From Leptolyngbya iicbica LK (GTDB taxonomy: Bacteria > Cyanobacteriota > Cyanobacteriia > Phormidesmidales > Phormidesmidaceae), in NCBI RefSeq assembly GCF_004212215.1, contig NZ_QVFV01000008.1, positions 92,243 through 156,242 on the forward strand: DNA of 64,000 bases, read 5' to 3'. How positions within the stretch are numbered: position 1 is the first letter of the stretch; each line of letters starts with the position of its first letter. Both the position numbers and the translations under genes were made by a program. This document shows, in pieces, positions 9,294 to 18,742 of this stretch. Under the pieces are notes generated by a model that had not been told where the DNA came from, ran no database searches, and worked only from the letters and a program-made list of their open reading frames with translations.

Positions 9294-9860
9294 TTAGCGC
9301 GATCGCTCCAGCAGGGCGAGCCACAGTTTACGAGTGCCCCCGGTTTGACTGTAAAACAGTAAATCAACCAGCAATTTGAGGGCTAAATCGCGGAGAGTGT
9401 CGGGCGAAGGTAAATCATCAGGGGTCATACGCTCCTCATAGAAATTGTTGAAGGTATCCAGATAGTCACCCAGCAGAGCCACCCGATGGGGCGGCTGTTG
9501 CTTTGCTGTTGTACTTTCTAGTTTGGTGACCGCTTCGCGAATTTTGGCTTGGTGCTGCTGGGCTAGATGCGCACTCACCAAAACCAATCCTCGCGCTTCG
9601 TCCACATCCAGCTTTTTGCGACCCTGCCCTTTGCGGAGGGGGCTCGCCTGTCGCAAGCGCCACAGGGTGACGCGATCGCCCATCAAGGTTTGCAAACCGA
9701 GTTGGGCAGCGGCCTCCAACATCGCTTCTGAGCCCAAACCCACAAGCGACTCCAACGCCAACAACACCAGATCAAGTTGGGCCTTAATACTGTCCAACTG
9801 TTCGGGTGCCGGGGTTGGCCCCAAGGGACTGGCTGGATTGGCAGACGACGAAGACTCCAC
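9294..9860 (-). CDS. DUF3038 domain protein
   Basis: This 188-residue soluble, mostly helical protein starts with GTG at 9860. The core (LDSIKAQLDLVLLALESLVGLGSEAML and later LDVDEARGLVLVSAHLA) fits the cyanobacteria-restricted DUF3038 family. It has no signal peptide or membrane segment. It is the first gene of a two-gene unit with the DUF4335 membrane protein downstream, and that pairing is the main functional clue. Its role is unknown. Confidence 0.78.
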   Translation of the reverse strand: MESSSSANPASPLGPTPAPEQLDSIKAQLDLVLLALESLVGLGSEAMLEAAAQLGLQTLMGDRVTLWRLRQASPLRKGQGRKKLDVDEARGLVLVSAHLAQQHQAKIREAVTKLESTTAKQQPPHRVALLGDYLDTFNNFYEERMTPDDLPSPDTLRDLALKLLVDLLFYSQTGGTRKLWLALLERSR

Positions 9861-9996
9861 AATGACGCCCCAACTCTACGGTACAGATTAGCGATAGATG
9901 TCGTGGTTAGGTTACCAGTCTTGAAACCGAATCCGTGACTTAAAGGGCAAGCGGTATCGGCAGGCGCGCAGAGTACAAACAGCCCCGCCCCCAGCC

Positions 9997-10713
9997 TTAA
10001 TCATTTTGAATAAAGAGCTCCATGCGATCGCCGCGAAACTGCGTCACACCGTACTCAATGGCTCGCCCATATTGATCGACATTAATCGATTCGGATACCA
10101 AGATCGGTTTAGTCGCAGGCATTCGCAAGATTCGCGCATCTTGAGCACTGGGCAAACGCGCCGACAAGCGGGTCGAGCGGCGAATATGGTCACAGTCATA
10201 TTCCGTCTGAAACAGCGCTGAAACCGAACAGTAACCCTGACAATGCTCGGCCAGTCCGGGAAATAGCGCGGCTGGAAAATAGCTCCTGGCCAAACTCAAC
10301 GGCACTTGGTCGGCCAAACTCACCCGCTCATACAGCACCACAGTTGCAGCAATCGCGATTGCTAAACTTTGAGCAATCCGGGGATCTGCGGGCAACTGGG
10401 TAACCTGTAAGATTTGCCATCGTGGCTCCACCGACTGTGCCTTCAGCGATTCGTTAAACCGCACTCGCTTACCAATAGGCACCGTAATGGGAGCCGCCAT
10501 GACAAACGTGCCTCGGCCTTGCTCGACCCGCACCGTGCCTTCCTGCCGCAGCACTTCAATGGCGCGGCGCAGGGTGTGGCGATTGACCCCAAACTGCTGG
10601 CTCAACTCAGCTTCTGTCGGCAAGCGATCGCCCACCTGAAAAACCGTATCTTGAATGTTTTGGCGCAACTCATCAGCAATTTGCTGATAAATCGGCGTGG
10701 CATCTTGGCTCAT
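9997..10713 (-). CDS. GntR-family transcriptional regulator with UTRA domain (PhnF-like)
   Basis: This is a DNA-binding repressor of the HutC/PhnF subfamily. The 238-residue product has a winged-helix GntR domain at residues 7-75 (YQQIADELR...LPTEAELSQQFGVNRHTLRRA) and a UTRA effector domain from about 90 to 235, which normally binds a small metabolite. The layout resembles PhnF, the regulator of phosphonate uptake and C-P lyase operons. No phosphonate gene lies next to it: upstream are 250 bases of apparently non-coding sequence, downstream the DUF3038 gene. It may control a distant operon or its own gene. The ligand cannot be told from the sequence. Confidence 0.85.
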   Translation of the reverse strand: MSQDATPIYQQIADELRQNIQDTVFQVGDRLPTEAELSQQFGVNRHTLRRAIEVLRQEGTVRVEQGRGTFVMAAPITVPIGKRVRFNESLKAQSVEPRWQILQVTQLPADPRIAQSLAIAIAATVVLYERVSLADQVPLSLARSYFPAALFPGLAEHCQGYCSVSALFQTEYDCDHIRRSTRLSARLPSAQDARILRMPATKPILVSESINVDQYGRAIEYGVTQFRGDRMELFIQND

Positions 10714-10964
10714 CGTCGACTCAGAAACATGCGATCGGTAGCGGCCCGAATCATCATCGCTAGCAGGCTAGCGGCTAATTCTTCCAAAACTGTACGCTAA
10801 TTCGCGATGGTCGGGCGACTGGCGACTGATTTGTCTGCTGGACAATTCTCAGTTAAAGAGGCGCGTCGCTGGTCTGAAAAGAGCATTTGCACCTTGTGCC
10901 GTCACTGCCAGATGACCAGCGAGACATTGATGCATAGAGCCGCGCTGAAGCTCACCCAGCCAAC

Positions 10965-13058
10965 TTATGGACTGAGAATGACTTGGTAAAAATCATGCTT
11001 TTGACCCAGCAAAGCGGCGCCTTCTGCCGATAAATGTCGCGCGTCGCGATATAGCGGCACATCCCCAGCATATGCCTGACAAATGCCATTTTGACAAAGC
11101 AGACTCTCTAGGCGGAGTATCCGAAATTGCCCCGCCAATTCATCGAGAAATTGATAGGCTTGAACCCGTTTATCGGACATTTCTGCTTCTAAAAAATTGC
11201 AGTTTTTCTGTGAAAGCCCGAGCCATTCAGCCCGAGTAATACAGCGACCTAAATCTAGATCATTCGTCGGGGGGGGCGACACCACGATGGGCTCAATGCC
11301 TAAACGTTGCAGTTCCCGCAGGGTCGTTTGAAATTGCTGTAACGCCAGGGTTGGGCTGGCCGTCTTGACTTCGCCATTCCGCAACAACACTTTATTTTCG
11401 CTGAGTAAGTATTGGCTAAAAGGGGATGACAAAACAGCGTATTTAACTGAATTTTGCTCTTGCTGTAGCCATTCCCTCACTTGCTGGTTAAAGGCTAAAC
11501 AGCCCTCAGCCCAACGTTTGGGATAGTTCGGTTCGGCGATCGGGGCGACATCAAAAAATGGGCCACAAACGCTTTTGGTCATTTGAATCAGCTTGACCTC
11601 GGGGTTAGAGGCCAAAATGCCTGGGGCCAGCTGCATCGCAAATGAGTCACCCCACAGCAAAATTTCAGGATTATCATCGGTGCGACATTCCGGTGCAGTG
11701 ATGGCAGCCCCGTCACACACTGAACCTAAGCCAAACACCTGAGCATTGGCTTGCTGTGCCTGAAATGCTGAATCAGCCGAATCTAGCGGGATCTGAAGAA
11801 TGGCATTGTCGTGGAGCAGACGCGCAACGGAATTTTGGCGAACTTGCCTGGCAATGGGTGTCGAGATGATCGGTGTGATGGTGTCTTGATGAAAAGTGCG
11901 GGCCGCTGCGCGATCGCTAAACCCTGCTGTTAAGTGACCCAAAATGCCAATTTCCACAAAGACCAGAGAGCCAATTAGCCAAAACAGAAAAAAAGCTTTG
12001 CGATTGACTTCACGATGATTTCGAAACGGTTTTTCGACGTATTGCCAGGTTAAATAGGCAAAGCCAAATGAGGCGATCGCTAGAATCCAGATAATGATTG
12101 GTGCTGGTTGTGTGAGGCTACGATGTCGCGCAAACACAAATAGGGGATGATGCCAAAGATAAGCCCCGTAACTGAGCAAACCAATATTGACTAATAGAGG
12201 ATGACTTAAAAAGCGACCCGCCAGCGTCTGACTAGAAGAAAAGGCTAAAATCAGCCCTGTTCCCACTGTGGGAAACAAGGCAAAAGCGCTGGGAAAAGGC
12301 AGATTACCGTTTAAAGTCAGGAGACTAGCAATGATTAAAATAAAGCCCAAGATTCCCGACAATTCTCTCACCAGAGCGGCATTCGTCTTTTGATAAGAAA
12401 AAAGCGGATAGGATGACGGCTTGTGGTTGAGCAAAGCAATGCCAATTGCGGCCCCCAGTGCTAATTCCCACAGTCGAGAGGGCAATAAATAAAAATTGGC
12501 GGTGGGAAAGGTGTATGCTCCCCACTGAGCAATCATAAAGCTCAGAATACCGACCAGAATGGTGAGGGGCAGTAGCCAACGCCGACACCAACGCCACATC
12601 AGCAATAACAGCAGCGGAAAGGTTAGATAAAATTGGCCTTCGATCGCGAGCGTCCAGGTGTGCAATAACGGTTTCAGCTCGCTGGCCGTGTCCCAATATC
12701 CGGCTTCTGACCAATACAAAATATTGGAAACAAAGTAAGGCGTGGCAATCAGGCTATGGGAAAAACTTTGCATGTCCGCCGGTTGGAGCCAAAACCAGGC
12801 TAAACTCACGCAGACCAGTATCACCAGAAACAATGCTGGCAGAATCCGACGAGCGCGGCGCTCATAAAAACCCAATAGGGAAAATCGCTGACGCTGTAGG
12901 TCGGTCAGGATGGTGAGCGCAATCAGATAGCCGCTGATCACAAAGAAGATATCAACGCCAACAAACCCGCCCTGAAAGGTTTTGACTCCAGCGTGAAAAA
13001 GAATGACAGCAACGACAGCGATCGCTCTCAGCCCATCAATTTCTGCCCGATACTGCAT
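10965..13058 (-). CDS. Membrane O-acyltransferase fused to SGNH domain (OafA/YrhL type)
   Basis: This protein transfers acyl (often acetyl) groups onto cell-surface glycans. The 697-residue product opens with YRAEIDGLRAIAVVAVILFH, the acyltransferase-3 signature. About ten membrane segments fill the first 370 residues, with FFVISGYLI in the second. The C-terminal 300 residues form an extracytoplasmic SGNH domain, with the Ser block LLWGDSFAMQL and the His block near RDARHLSAEGA. That two-part architecture is typical of OafA-like O-antigen or peptidoglycan acetylases. The GDSL hydrolase 0.9 kb away is not necessarily related. The acceptor polysaccharide is unknown. Confidence 0.9.
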   Translation of the reverse strand: MQYRAEIDGLRAIAVVAVILFHAGVKTFQGGFVGVDIFFVISGYLIALTILTDLQRQRFSLLGFYERRARRILPALFLVILVCVSLAWFWLQPADMQSFSHSLIATPYFVSNILYWSEAGYWDTASELKPLLHTWTLAIEGQFYLTFPLLLLLMWRWCRRWLLPLTILVGILSFMIAQWGAYTFPTANFYLLPSRLWELALGAAIGIALLNHKPSSYPLFSYQKTNAALVRELSGILGFILIIASLLTLNGNLPFPSAFALFPTVGTGLILAFSSSQTLAGRFLSHPLLVNIGLLSYGAYLWHHPLFVFARHRSLTQPAPIIIWILAIASFGFAYLTWQYVEKPFRNHREVNRKAFFLFWLIGSLVFVEIGILGHLTAGFSDRAAARTFHQDTITPIISTPIARQVRQNSVARLLHDNAILQIPLDSADSAFQAQQANAQVFGLGSVCDGAAITAPECRTDDNPEILLWGDSFAMQLAPGILASNPEVKLIQMTKSVCGPFFDVAPIAEPNYPKRWAEGCLAFNQQVREWLQQEQNSVKYAVLSSPFSQYLLSENKVLLRNGEVKTASPTLALQQFQTTLRELQRLGIEPIVVSPPPTNDLDLGRCITRAEWLGLSQKNCNFLEAEMSDKRVQAYQFLDELAGQFRILRLESLLCQNGICQAYAGDVPLYRDARHLSAEGAALLGQKHDFYQVILSP

Positions 13059-13423
13059 TCTAGTGCGTCGTTAAATCTTGGAAAAAACACTCAAATCTGC
13101 GCCCGATGTCAGTCGTCACACCAGCCGCCGTGACTCAGTTTATCCGCCCATCATATAAGCAGATGGCGAGGGTGTACCGAACTTTCTACTCCTAAAGAAT
13201 TCCTTCCCTATGACCAACTGGGCGATGCTGGACACAGCCCGGCATGGTGGTGCTGTTGTGACTCTGTAAGCTTTGCAAGATTGGGGACAATCGCCTGGCG
13301 ACTTGCGATCGCGTCCCGCAGGCAAGGTCGTCCCAGCGGAACTGATCTGCCCTGTATCCTATAAACAGTTCACCAAATTGCTGAACCTCTTTGTTAAAAA
13401 CGTTGTTTTGCCGTTGACTGCTA
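13059..13423. other. Divergent intergenic region
   Basis: This non-coding stretch lies between the acyltransferase (leftward) and a small membrane protein (rightward). I see one HIP1-like site and no hairpin, small gene or RNA that I can support. Confidence 0.4.
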
Positions 13424-13927
13424 ATGACAGCGGATGATCCCCGACTTGCCGAAATTCGCGACCAGCTACAGATTTATCAAGCCATTGCCCAAAGTGATTA
13501 CTCAGTGCCGCCTCGGCAAGCTTTTCCCATTGCTTCGCGGCCCGATATTGCTTTTCGCCCCAGCTGTTATCAGCTCGAACCCGTGTGGGAGCCCACAGCC
13601 ACGGCTTGGGTTTGGGAAGATGAAATTCTGTACCGTACGCCAGGCGCTTCACTCGCGACAGAAGACGTCTTAGCAGAGTTAGCTTCTTCAGGTATTTGTC
13701 TGGTTGGCAGTAATATTCGCCAAATCCAAATCGTGCCGACCGATGAGGTCTTCGCGAAGTTTCAAGCAGCGGTGACGGCTACTGAGGTCGTCGAAGAGCC
13801 GCAACCAACGGCAACAACCAATGCCGAACGCTGGAGTCAACAATGGGATTTGATTATTTGGCTGGCTTTACCCCTGTTGGCGATTAGTGCTGTAATGGTT
13901 GCGTTGAGTCGGCGATCGCCAGATTAA
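13424..13927 (+). CDS. Hypothetical tail-anchored membrane protein
   Basis: This 167-residue protein is not one I recognise. The first 130 residues are soluble and include YRTPGASLATEDVLAELASSGICLVG. A Thr/Pro-rich spacer follows, then one hydrophobic segment at about residues 144-162 (DLIIWLALPLLAISAVMVAL) and a short basic end, RRSPD. The soluble domain should therefore face the cytoplasm with a C-terminal anchor. It converges with the GDSL hydrolase gene 21 bases away. Its codon use matches the surrounding core genes, so I take it as a real gene. Confidence 0.65.
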   Translation: MTADDPRLAEIRDQLQIYQAIAQSDYSVPPRQAFPIASRPDIAFRPSCYQLEPVWEPTATAWVWEDEILYRTPGASLATEDVLAELASSGICLVGSNIRQIQIVPTDEVFAKFQAAVTATEVVEEPQPTATTNAERWSQQWDLIIWLALPLLAISAVMVALSRRSPD

Positions 13928-13948
13928 CCCCCGCGCTTGACCAGAGCA

Positions 13949-14776
13949 TTAATTAAAGAGACTATCCTCGACCGGCGGCGCGACATCGGTAGACGGTACG
14001 GTCTCAACCGCAGGGTTACAGCGTTCCGCTAGCAATGTGGTAATTGCGGTATACCAGGCGTCAGCCATTTTGTTGTAGCCACCTGCGTTTGGGTGGACCC
14101 CATCCGCCAGGTCTCCGACCTCTAAGACGCGGTGCATGTCTACGAAAGTCACTCGACGGCCTTGGTCAGCCCGCCTATCGACGATCGCCTGCACGTCTTG
14201 ACTCAAGTGGCGCGCTCGGTCGTTCGCGATCGGATCTTGTAAAGTCGGCACTGAGGCCACAATGACTTCTGAATTGGGAGCGATCGCCGTAATTTGCCCG
14301 ACGAGTGCGTCTAACCGAGCGGCCGCCCCAGCAAAATCATGAGCTTCGGGATAGAGCACATCGTTGGTACCAACCATCAACAAAACGATGTGAGGACGAC
14401 TGGCATAAAGCCAGCCTCGCACCCCTTCACGAATGAATTGAATTGCTTTGCCAGGGTGGCCCTCATGATTGCCATCAATCGTCACGGGGCCATTCACTTC
14501 TGAGCCCACCAAATCGACCATGGGGAGATCGAATAGCAGACGTTCCCACAGCCGGATACGGTAGCCCCCCGGCACCGTCGCGCCATGGGTAATCGAGTCG
14601 CCCAGCGGCATGATGCGTAACGTGGTGGCATCACAAACGGATTCTTGTTGCAAGCGGCTGAGCTGCAAAATCTGGGGGGAAGTGCTCAAAGCCCAGCCCG
14701 CCATCGGCACTGCGGCTTTGGCAAAGCAAGTGAGACCCAAAAGGGTAAACAGTAGTTTGATCAGATAAGTATTCAC
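13949..14776 (-). CDS. Secreted SGNH/GDSL-family hydrolase
   Basis: This is an esterase-type hydrolase acting outside the cytoplasm. The 275-residue product has an N-terminal hydrophobic signal (about residues 3-29). The SGNH blocks follow: I, MPLGDSITHG with the nucleophile Ser near residue 60; III, MVGTNDV; V, DGVHPNAGGYNKMAD with the catalytic Asp and His. Block spacing suits the lipase/acylhydrolase GDSL-2 group that includes rhamnogalacturonan-acetylesterase-like enzymes. The start is a GTG at 14776, the only start that keeps the signal peptide. The substrate is unknown; deacetylation of polysaccharide is a reasonable guess. Confidence 0.85.
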   Translation of the reverse strand: MNTYLIKLLFTLLGLTCFAKAAVPMAGWALSTSPQILQLSRLQQESVCDATTLRIMPLGDSITHGATVPGGYRIRLWERLLFDLPMVDLVGSEVNGPVTIDGNHEGHPGKAIQFIREGVRGWLYASRPHIVLLMVGTNDVLYPEAHDFAGAAARLDALVGQITAIAPNSEVIVASVPTLQDPIANDRARHLSQDVQAIVDRRADQGRRVTFVDMHRVLEVGDLADGVHPNAGGYNKMADAWYTAITTLLAERCNPAVETVPSTDVAPPVEDSLFN

Positions 14777-15183
14777 AACTGCTGAGAAGCCTAAATCAAA
14801 ATGATGCAGACATCAAAATTATATAGTACGTTTGAACCGCTCGCGATTTTGGCGATCGCGCTTGACGATTTCTGGCTGCCTGGATTGTGTGACCGTGCTG
14901 ACCACCGAAAGGTTCCTAAACAATAGGCTACACAATTCCTGGCTCCTGAGCATATAGGGCTAGTGTCCTGAGGATGCTGTACACACTACTGATGGTGTCC
15001 TCATGTGCAAAACGGGGATGCCATCGCCGATCTGGGCATGATAAAACTTATTAGGGTGCTACCGATGCAAAGAAACAATTTGGTCTGTAGCGACGGCAAT
15101 TGAGGCTGGTAAATCGGTAACGGTGTCGCTGCGGACTAAATGAGTGCAGCCAAGTTGTTGTTAATTTATGCCGGAGTACACCG
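14777..15183. other. Divergent intergenic region
   Basis: About 400 bases without a supported gene separate the GDSL hydrolase and the cyclase-domain gene. The last bases before 15184 hold the GGAG ribosome site of the cyclase gene. I see no stable hairpin. Confidence 0.4.
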
Positions 15184-15795
15184 ATGGAACAATTTGTGGC
15201 CACGGCTCACCCCGACGCAGAACACCTGGCCCACTTATTGCGCCAACGCCGATCGCAGCCAGCGTGGCAAACCATAGTTGATGCGGAAATTCGCGATCGC
15301 TTCCTAACCACCTGCGCCATTGTGGTCGTGGATATGGCCGACTTTTCGCGCTTGACTCAGACCGAAGGCATCATTGCCACGTTGCAGCAAATTCAAACCA
15401 TGCGCGATTTATCAGTGCCACTGATCCAAAATCGCGGCGGGCAACTGCTCAAAGTCGAGGCGGATAATTTGTACCTGAGTTTCGACAGGGCTGAGGCAGC
15501 GCTGTGGACGATGCAAGAATTGAGGGCGCATCTCAAGGTGGCCGACATTCATATCAGCGTGGGTATTGGCTATGGCGAGGTTTTGCGGGTGGGCGATCGC
15601 GACCTCTATGGTCATGAAATGAATTTGGCCTCCAAACTGGGGGAAGACCTCGCCGCTGATGATGAAATTTTGCTGACAGAGTCGGCCTATCAAGCGCTAT
15701 CAACGCAGCGATCGCAGTTCAGTAGCGTGACTCGGGCGATTTCTGATGTCACCTTTACTTACTACCAATTGCGCTCTGACACCGCGCCATCGTGA
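15184..15795 (+). CDS. Stand-alone class III nucleotide cyclase-domain protein
   Basis: This 203-residue protein is essentially one adenylate/guanylate cyclase catalytic domain with no sensor. The metal-binding Asp50 (VVVDMADFS) and Asp94 (KVEADNLYLSF) are present, as is Lys90 in the adenine-specifying position. The transition-state Asn147 is kept (HEMNLASK), but the partner Arg is Lys151. The usual GDG after Lys is EAD-N. Activity may therefore be weak or lost, or the domain may bind nucleotide as a regulator. GGAG eight bases before the ATG supports the start. A complete CyaC-type cyclase lies at 37842-41282. The gene converges with the ABC-F gene. Confidence 0.75.
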   Translation: MEQFVATAHPDAEHLAHLLRQRRSQPAWQTIVDAEIRDRFLTTCAIVVVDMADFSRLTQTEGIIATLQQIQTMRDLSVPLIQNRGGQLLKVEADNLYLSFDRAEAALWTMQELRAHLKVADIHISVGIGYGEVLRVGDRDLYGHEMNLASKLGEDLAADDEILLTESAYQALSTQRSQFSSVTRAISDVTFTYYQLRSDTAPS

Positions 15796-15881
15796 ATTCA
15801 GGAATGCCATCAGCGTTAGCTGCAGCACTAGCGGTTAAGGGCTGAGCACTTAAAAGAATCTCCCCAAGACCGAAAAGTGAC

Positions 15882-15912
15882 TGTAGGGGTTTGGCACTGC
15901 CAAACCCCTACA
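15882..15912. repeat. Perfect 15-bp inverted repeat
   Basis: TGTAGGGGTTTGGCA is followed by one base and its exact reverse complement. It lies between two convergent genes, with no flanking T-run. It may act as a two-way transcription barrier or be a dispersed palindromic repeat. Similar GGGGTTTGGCA palindromes occur in other cyanobacterial genomes to my recollection. Confidence 0.75.
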
Positions 15913-15947
15913 AGCATCTCTCTCAACTGTGCTGTGCTGCTTGCGCG

Positions 15948-17675
15948 CTATGCCTTGGCCGCTTTGCGAGCAGCGGCTTTTTCTTGCTGTTTTTCTTTTT
16001 GCTTGCGGCGTTTGGCAGACTGCTTGGCCGCCCGTTCGGCTTCGGTCACTTTACGGCGAGCCTCCTCTTTTTCTGCCTCAACCTTGTCCAGATAGTAATG
16101 ATAGTCACCGCGATAAAGCCGCAGTTCACCGTCGCGAATTTCCACAATTTTATTGGCGACTTGCGAGATGAAATAGCGATCGTGGGAGACGATGAGCACT
16201 GTCCCTTCGTACTGGCATAGTGCCGCTTCCAGCGTTTCCTTCGCGGGAATGTCGAGATGGTTGGTCGGCTCGTCCAAAATCAACAAGTTGGCTGGCTGCA
16301 CGAGCATGGCGGCCATCGCCAAACGAGCTTTTTCACCACCGCTCAAGGCTCCTACCTGTTTAAACACCATGTCGCCGCTAAAGAGGAACTGACCCAGCAG
16401 CGTCCGCACCTGCTCCATTTTCCAGTCGGGCACGATGTCTTGCACGGTGTCGAAGACGGTTTTGTCGAGGTCCAGAGCTTCGGCTTGATTTTGCTCGAAA
16501 TATTTGGGGATCACGTTGTGGCGGCCTAGACGCACGATGCCCTCGGTCGGTGCTTCGCGACCAAGAATCAGTCGTAGTAGCGTTGATTTGCCCGCTCCGT
16601 TGGGGCCGAGAAACGCGATGCGATCGCCCCGCTCAATCTCCAAGTTGGCCCCCAGGAACAAGATCTTCTCGTCATAACAGTGGGTCAAATCTTCAATGCG
16701 CACTACTTCTTCGCCACTGCGGATCGCTGGGGGAAACTGAAACTTTAGGGTCCGCACATCAGAGTCAGGCGCTTCAATTAACGCCACCTTGCTGAGCTGC
16801 TTTTCGCGGCTCTTGGCCTGGGTGCTGCGGGTAGCACTGGCGCGAAAGCGATCAATATAGGCTTGCTGTTGCGCGATGTCTTTTTGCTGCCGCTCGTAAG
16901 CGCTTTGCTGAGCCAGGCGGTTTTCGGCCTTTTGCTCTAAATACTTGGTGTAGTTGCCGAGATAAGTGGTGGAAATCCCCCGTTCAGTTTCCACAATTTG
17001 AGTACACAGGCGATCTAAAAATTCGCGATCGTGGGAGACGATGACCATTGGCGTATTCACGCCTCTGAGGTAGTTTTCCAGCCACTCAATGGTTTCCAGA
17101 TCCAGATGGTTGGTCGGCTCGTCCAGCAGCAAAATATCGGGATCTTGTAGCAGCACCTTGCCCAAGCCCATACGCATTTTCCAGCCGCCGCTAAACTCGC
17201 TGACGAGGCGATCGCCATCTTCTGGGTTAAAGCCCATTTCCGGCAAAATTTTCTCGATGCGAGCATCCAGACCATAGCCGTCCAAAGCTTCAAACTGACG
17301 CTGCTGGCGATCGAGCTCGTGAATCAAGTCTTCAAGCGTGTCAGGATCGGCCTCCTCCATGTGATGGGGAATCTCCATCAACCGCTGATGGATCGTGTTG
17401 GCCTCATGAAACACCGTCCAAAATTCATCGCGCACGGTGCGCCCTTCTTCCACTTCAAACTCTTGGTTTAAGTAGCCGATCTTGAGGCTGGCAGGGCGGA
17501 TGATGTTGCCTGTCGTCGGTTCCACATCGCCGCGAATAATCTTCAGCTGAGTTGATTTGCCAGCCCCGTTGACGCCGACTAAGCCGATGCGATCGCCGGG
17601 CTTGACCTCCCAGTTCACATCTTTGAGCACCTCGCCCGTCGGGTAAATTTTCGAAATATTTTCCAGGCGCAACAT
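15948..17675 (-). CDS. ABC-F family ATPase (Uup/EttA-like)
   Basis: ABC-F proteins are soluble twin-ATPase proteins that act on ribosomes (translation factors, antibiotic protection). The 575-residue product has two ABC domains without membrane segments: Walker A GVNGAGKS near residue 36 and GPNGAGKS near 345, each with an LSGG- or FSGG-type signature and LLLDEPTNHLD Walker B. Between them is the charged helical linker (SAYERQQKDIAQQQAYIDRF). The tail is rich in Lys/Arg/Ala. The ATG at 17675 directly opens MLRLENISK; the longer frame upstream is not coding-like. It could be Uup- or EttA-like; I cannot choose between them by eye. Confidence 0.9.
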   Translation of the reverse strand: MLRLENISKIYPTGEVLKDVNWEVKPGDRIGLVGVNGAGKSTQLKIIRGDVEPTTGNIIRPASLKIGYLNQEFEVEEGRTVRDEFWTVFHEANTIHQRLMEIPHHMEEADPDTLEDLIHELDRQQRQFEALDGYGLDARIEKILPEMGFNPEDGDRLVSEFSGGWKMRMGLGKVLLQDPDILLLDEPTNHLDLETIEWLENYLRGVNTPMVIVSHDREFLDRLCTQIVETERGISTTYLGNYTKYLEQKAENRLAQQSAYERQQKDIAQQQAYIDRFRASATRSTQAKSREKQLSKVALIEAPDSDVRTLKFQFPPAIRSGEEVVRIEDLTHCYDEKILFLGANLEIERGDRIAFLGPNGAGKSTLLRLILGREAPTEGIVRLGRHNVIPKYFEQNQAEALDLDKTVFDTVQDIVPDWKMEQVRTLLGQFLFSGDMVFKQVGALSGGEKARLAMAAMLVQPANLLILDEPTNHLDIPAKETLEAALCQYEGTVLIVSHDRYFISQVANKIVEIRDGELRLYRGDYHYYLDKVEAEKEEARRKVTEAERAAKQSAKRRKQKEKQQEKAAARKAAKA

Positions 17676-17885
17676 AGTGAAGAGTCCGATTGGGCAAACA
17701 AGGCAACTGTTAGTAGCATTAAGACGCCGATTCAGCGATGACGCCATCCACTTAACGAGTGGTGATAGCTAAGAGCTACTGCCAGCACCTTAACATTTCT
17801 TAAGGGCGGATTGCACTCTACAAGGCTCTTCCCTGAGCACCATTACCGCAAGCTAGGATCAGCAATACCAGTCATTCGCTCAGCT

Positions 17886-18212
17886 ATGAAAACGTGTCTG
17901 ATGTGGTGTATCCAAGGCTATCGTCGCTTTGTGTCGCCACTGTTCCTGCCCACCTGTCGCTATACGCCCTCATGCTCGCAATATGCCCTAGACGCCATCC
18001 AGCAATACGGGGCGAGACGGGGCGCTTGGCTGGCTTGCCGCCGTATTTTACGGTGTCATCCCTTTCATGCGGGGGGCTATGATCCCGTGCCTCAAGGATT
18101 GTGGCAAGTCGGGGAGACGTCGTTGGCAGAGGCGATCAAGCAACAATCCATCGATGCTGCCACGCCGGTGCAGGATGAAACGTCGTCCTCGGCGGCACAA
18201 CGGGAACAATAG
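17886..18212 (+). CDS. yidD: Membrane protein insertion efficiency factor YidD
   Basis: YidD is a small amphipathic membrane-associated protein that helps YidC insert membrane proteins. The product has 108 residues. The hallmark [19 protein letters not shown] is present, followed by [18 protein letters not shown]. The first 75 residues match the family; the last 30 (Ala/Ser/Gln-rich) are a variable tail. The ATG at 17886 gives the usual MK... start; the frame is open further up but the extra residues are not family-like. It is usually beside rnpA-yidC, which is not the case here. Confidence 0.93.
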   Translation: MKTCLMWCIQGYRRFVSPLFLPTCRYTPSCSQYALDAIQQYGARRGAWLACRRILRCHPFHAGGYDPVPQGLWQVGETSLAEAIKQQSIDAATPVQDETSSSAAQREQ

Positions 18213-18279
18213 GATATGACGCAGACATCAAGAAAATTGAGTCGTGCGGCTGGGTGCTCTTCATCACTGAACAATCGCC

Positions 18280-18564
18280 ATGATTGAAGTTCTGCTTGCG
18301 ATCGCCATCTTAGGCGCTGCCATCTGGTGGTTAAATCGGCGCAAATCTGGCAGTCGTCAGTTAGTGGCGACCCGTAGCCAGGGGGCGCGTAGCCGAGGCG
18401 CGACCGTGCCGGATAACTTGATGCGGCGACTGGATCGGTTGACGAAAGATCGTCGCGTTTCTGAACGATTGATTGAACGGAACGCTTTCAATCATCCGGG
18501 TCGTTCTAAACGTTGGTGTGTGGAAAAGGCGATTTACGATATTCAGCGCGATCGCCGTAGCTAG
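18280..18564 (+). CDS. Small single-pass membrane protein, cyanobacterial
   Basis: This 94-residue protein has an N-terminal membrane segment at residues 2-18 (IEVLLAIAILGAAIWWL) and a basic cytoplasmic part. The C-terminal half, with RLIERNAFNHPGRSKRWCVEKA ending in IYDIQRDRRS, resembles a motif I have seen in cyanobacterial hypothetical proteins (Pro-Gly-Arg-Ser, Trp, Glu-Lys-Ala, Arg-Asp-Arg). No function is known. It follows yidD by 67 bases in the same direction and may be co-transcribed with it. Confidence 0.7.
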   Translation: MIEVLLAIAILGAAIWWLNRRKSGSRQLVATRSQGARSRGATVPDNLMRRLDRLTKDRRVSERLIERNAFNHPGRSKRWCVEKAIYDIQRDRRS

Positions 18565-18742
18565 TTGAAAATCCTGAAATATGCCCACTTTTGCACATCG
18601 TTTTTATCCGCACTTCTCAGAACATTTACGGATCCTGACACGTTATGTCTGTTAGCTTAAATGAAGCCTGATCACGCTGAGTGATGTGTTCTCGTCGTGC
18701 GCTGCCTCGCTCCACTAATCGTCTGTTGCCTTCTCTATACCT

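Noticed and set aside
10807-10989. Open frame of 60 codons before the GntR gene
   Set aside because: It overlaps the end of the acyltransferase gene, has no ribosome site and no recognisable content; I considered a phosphonate gene fragment but saw no match.
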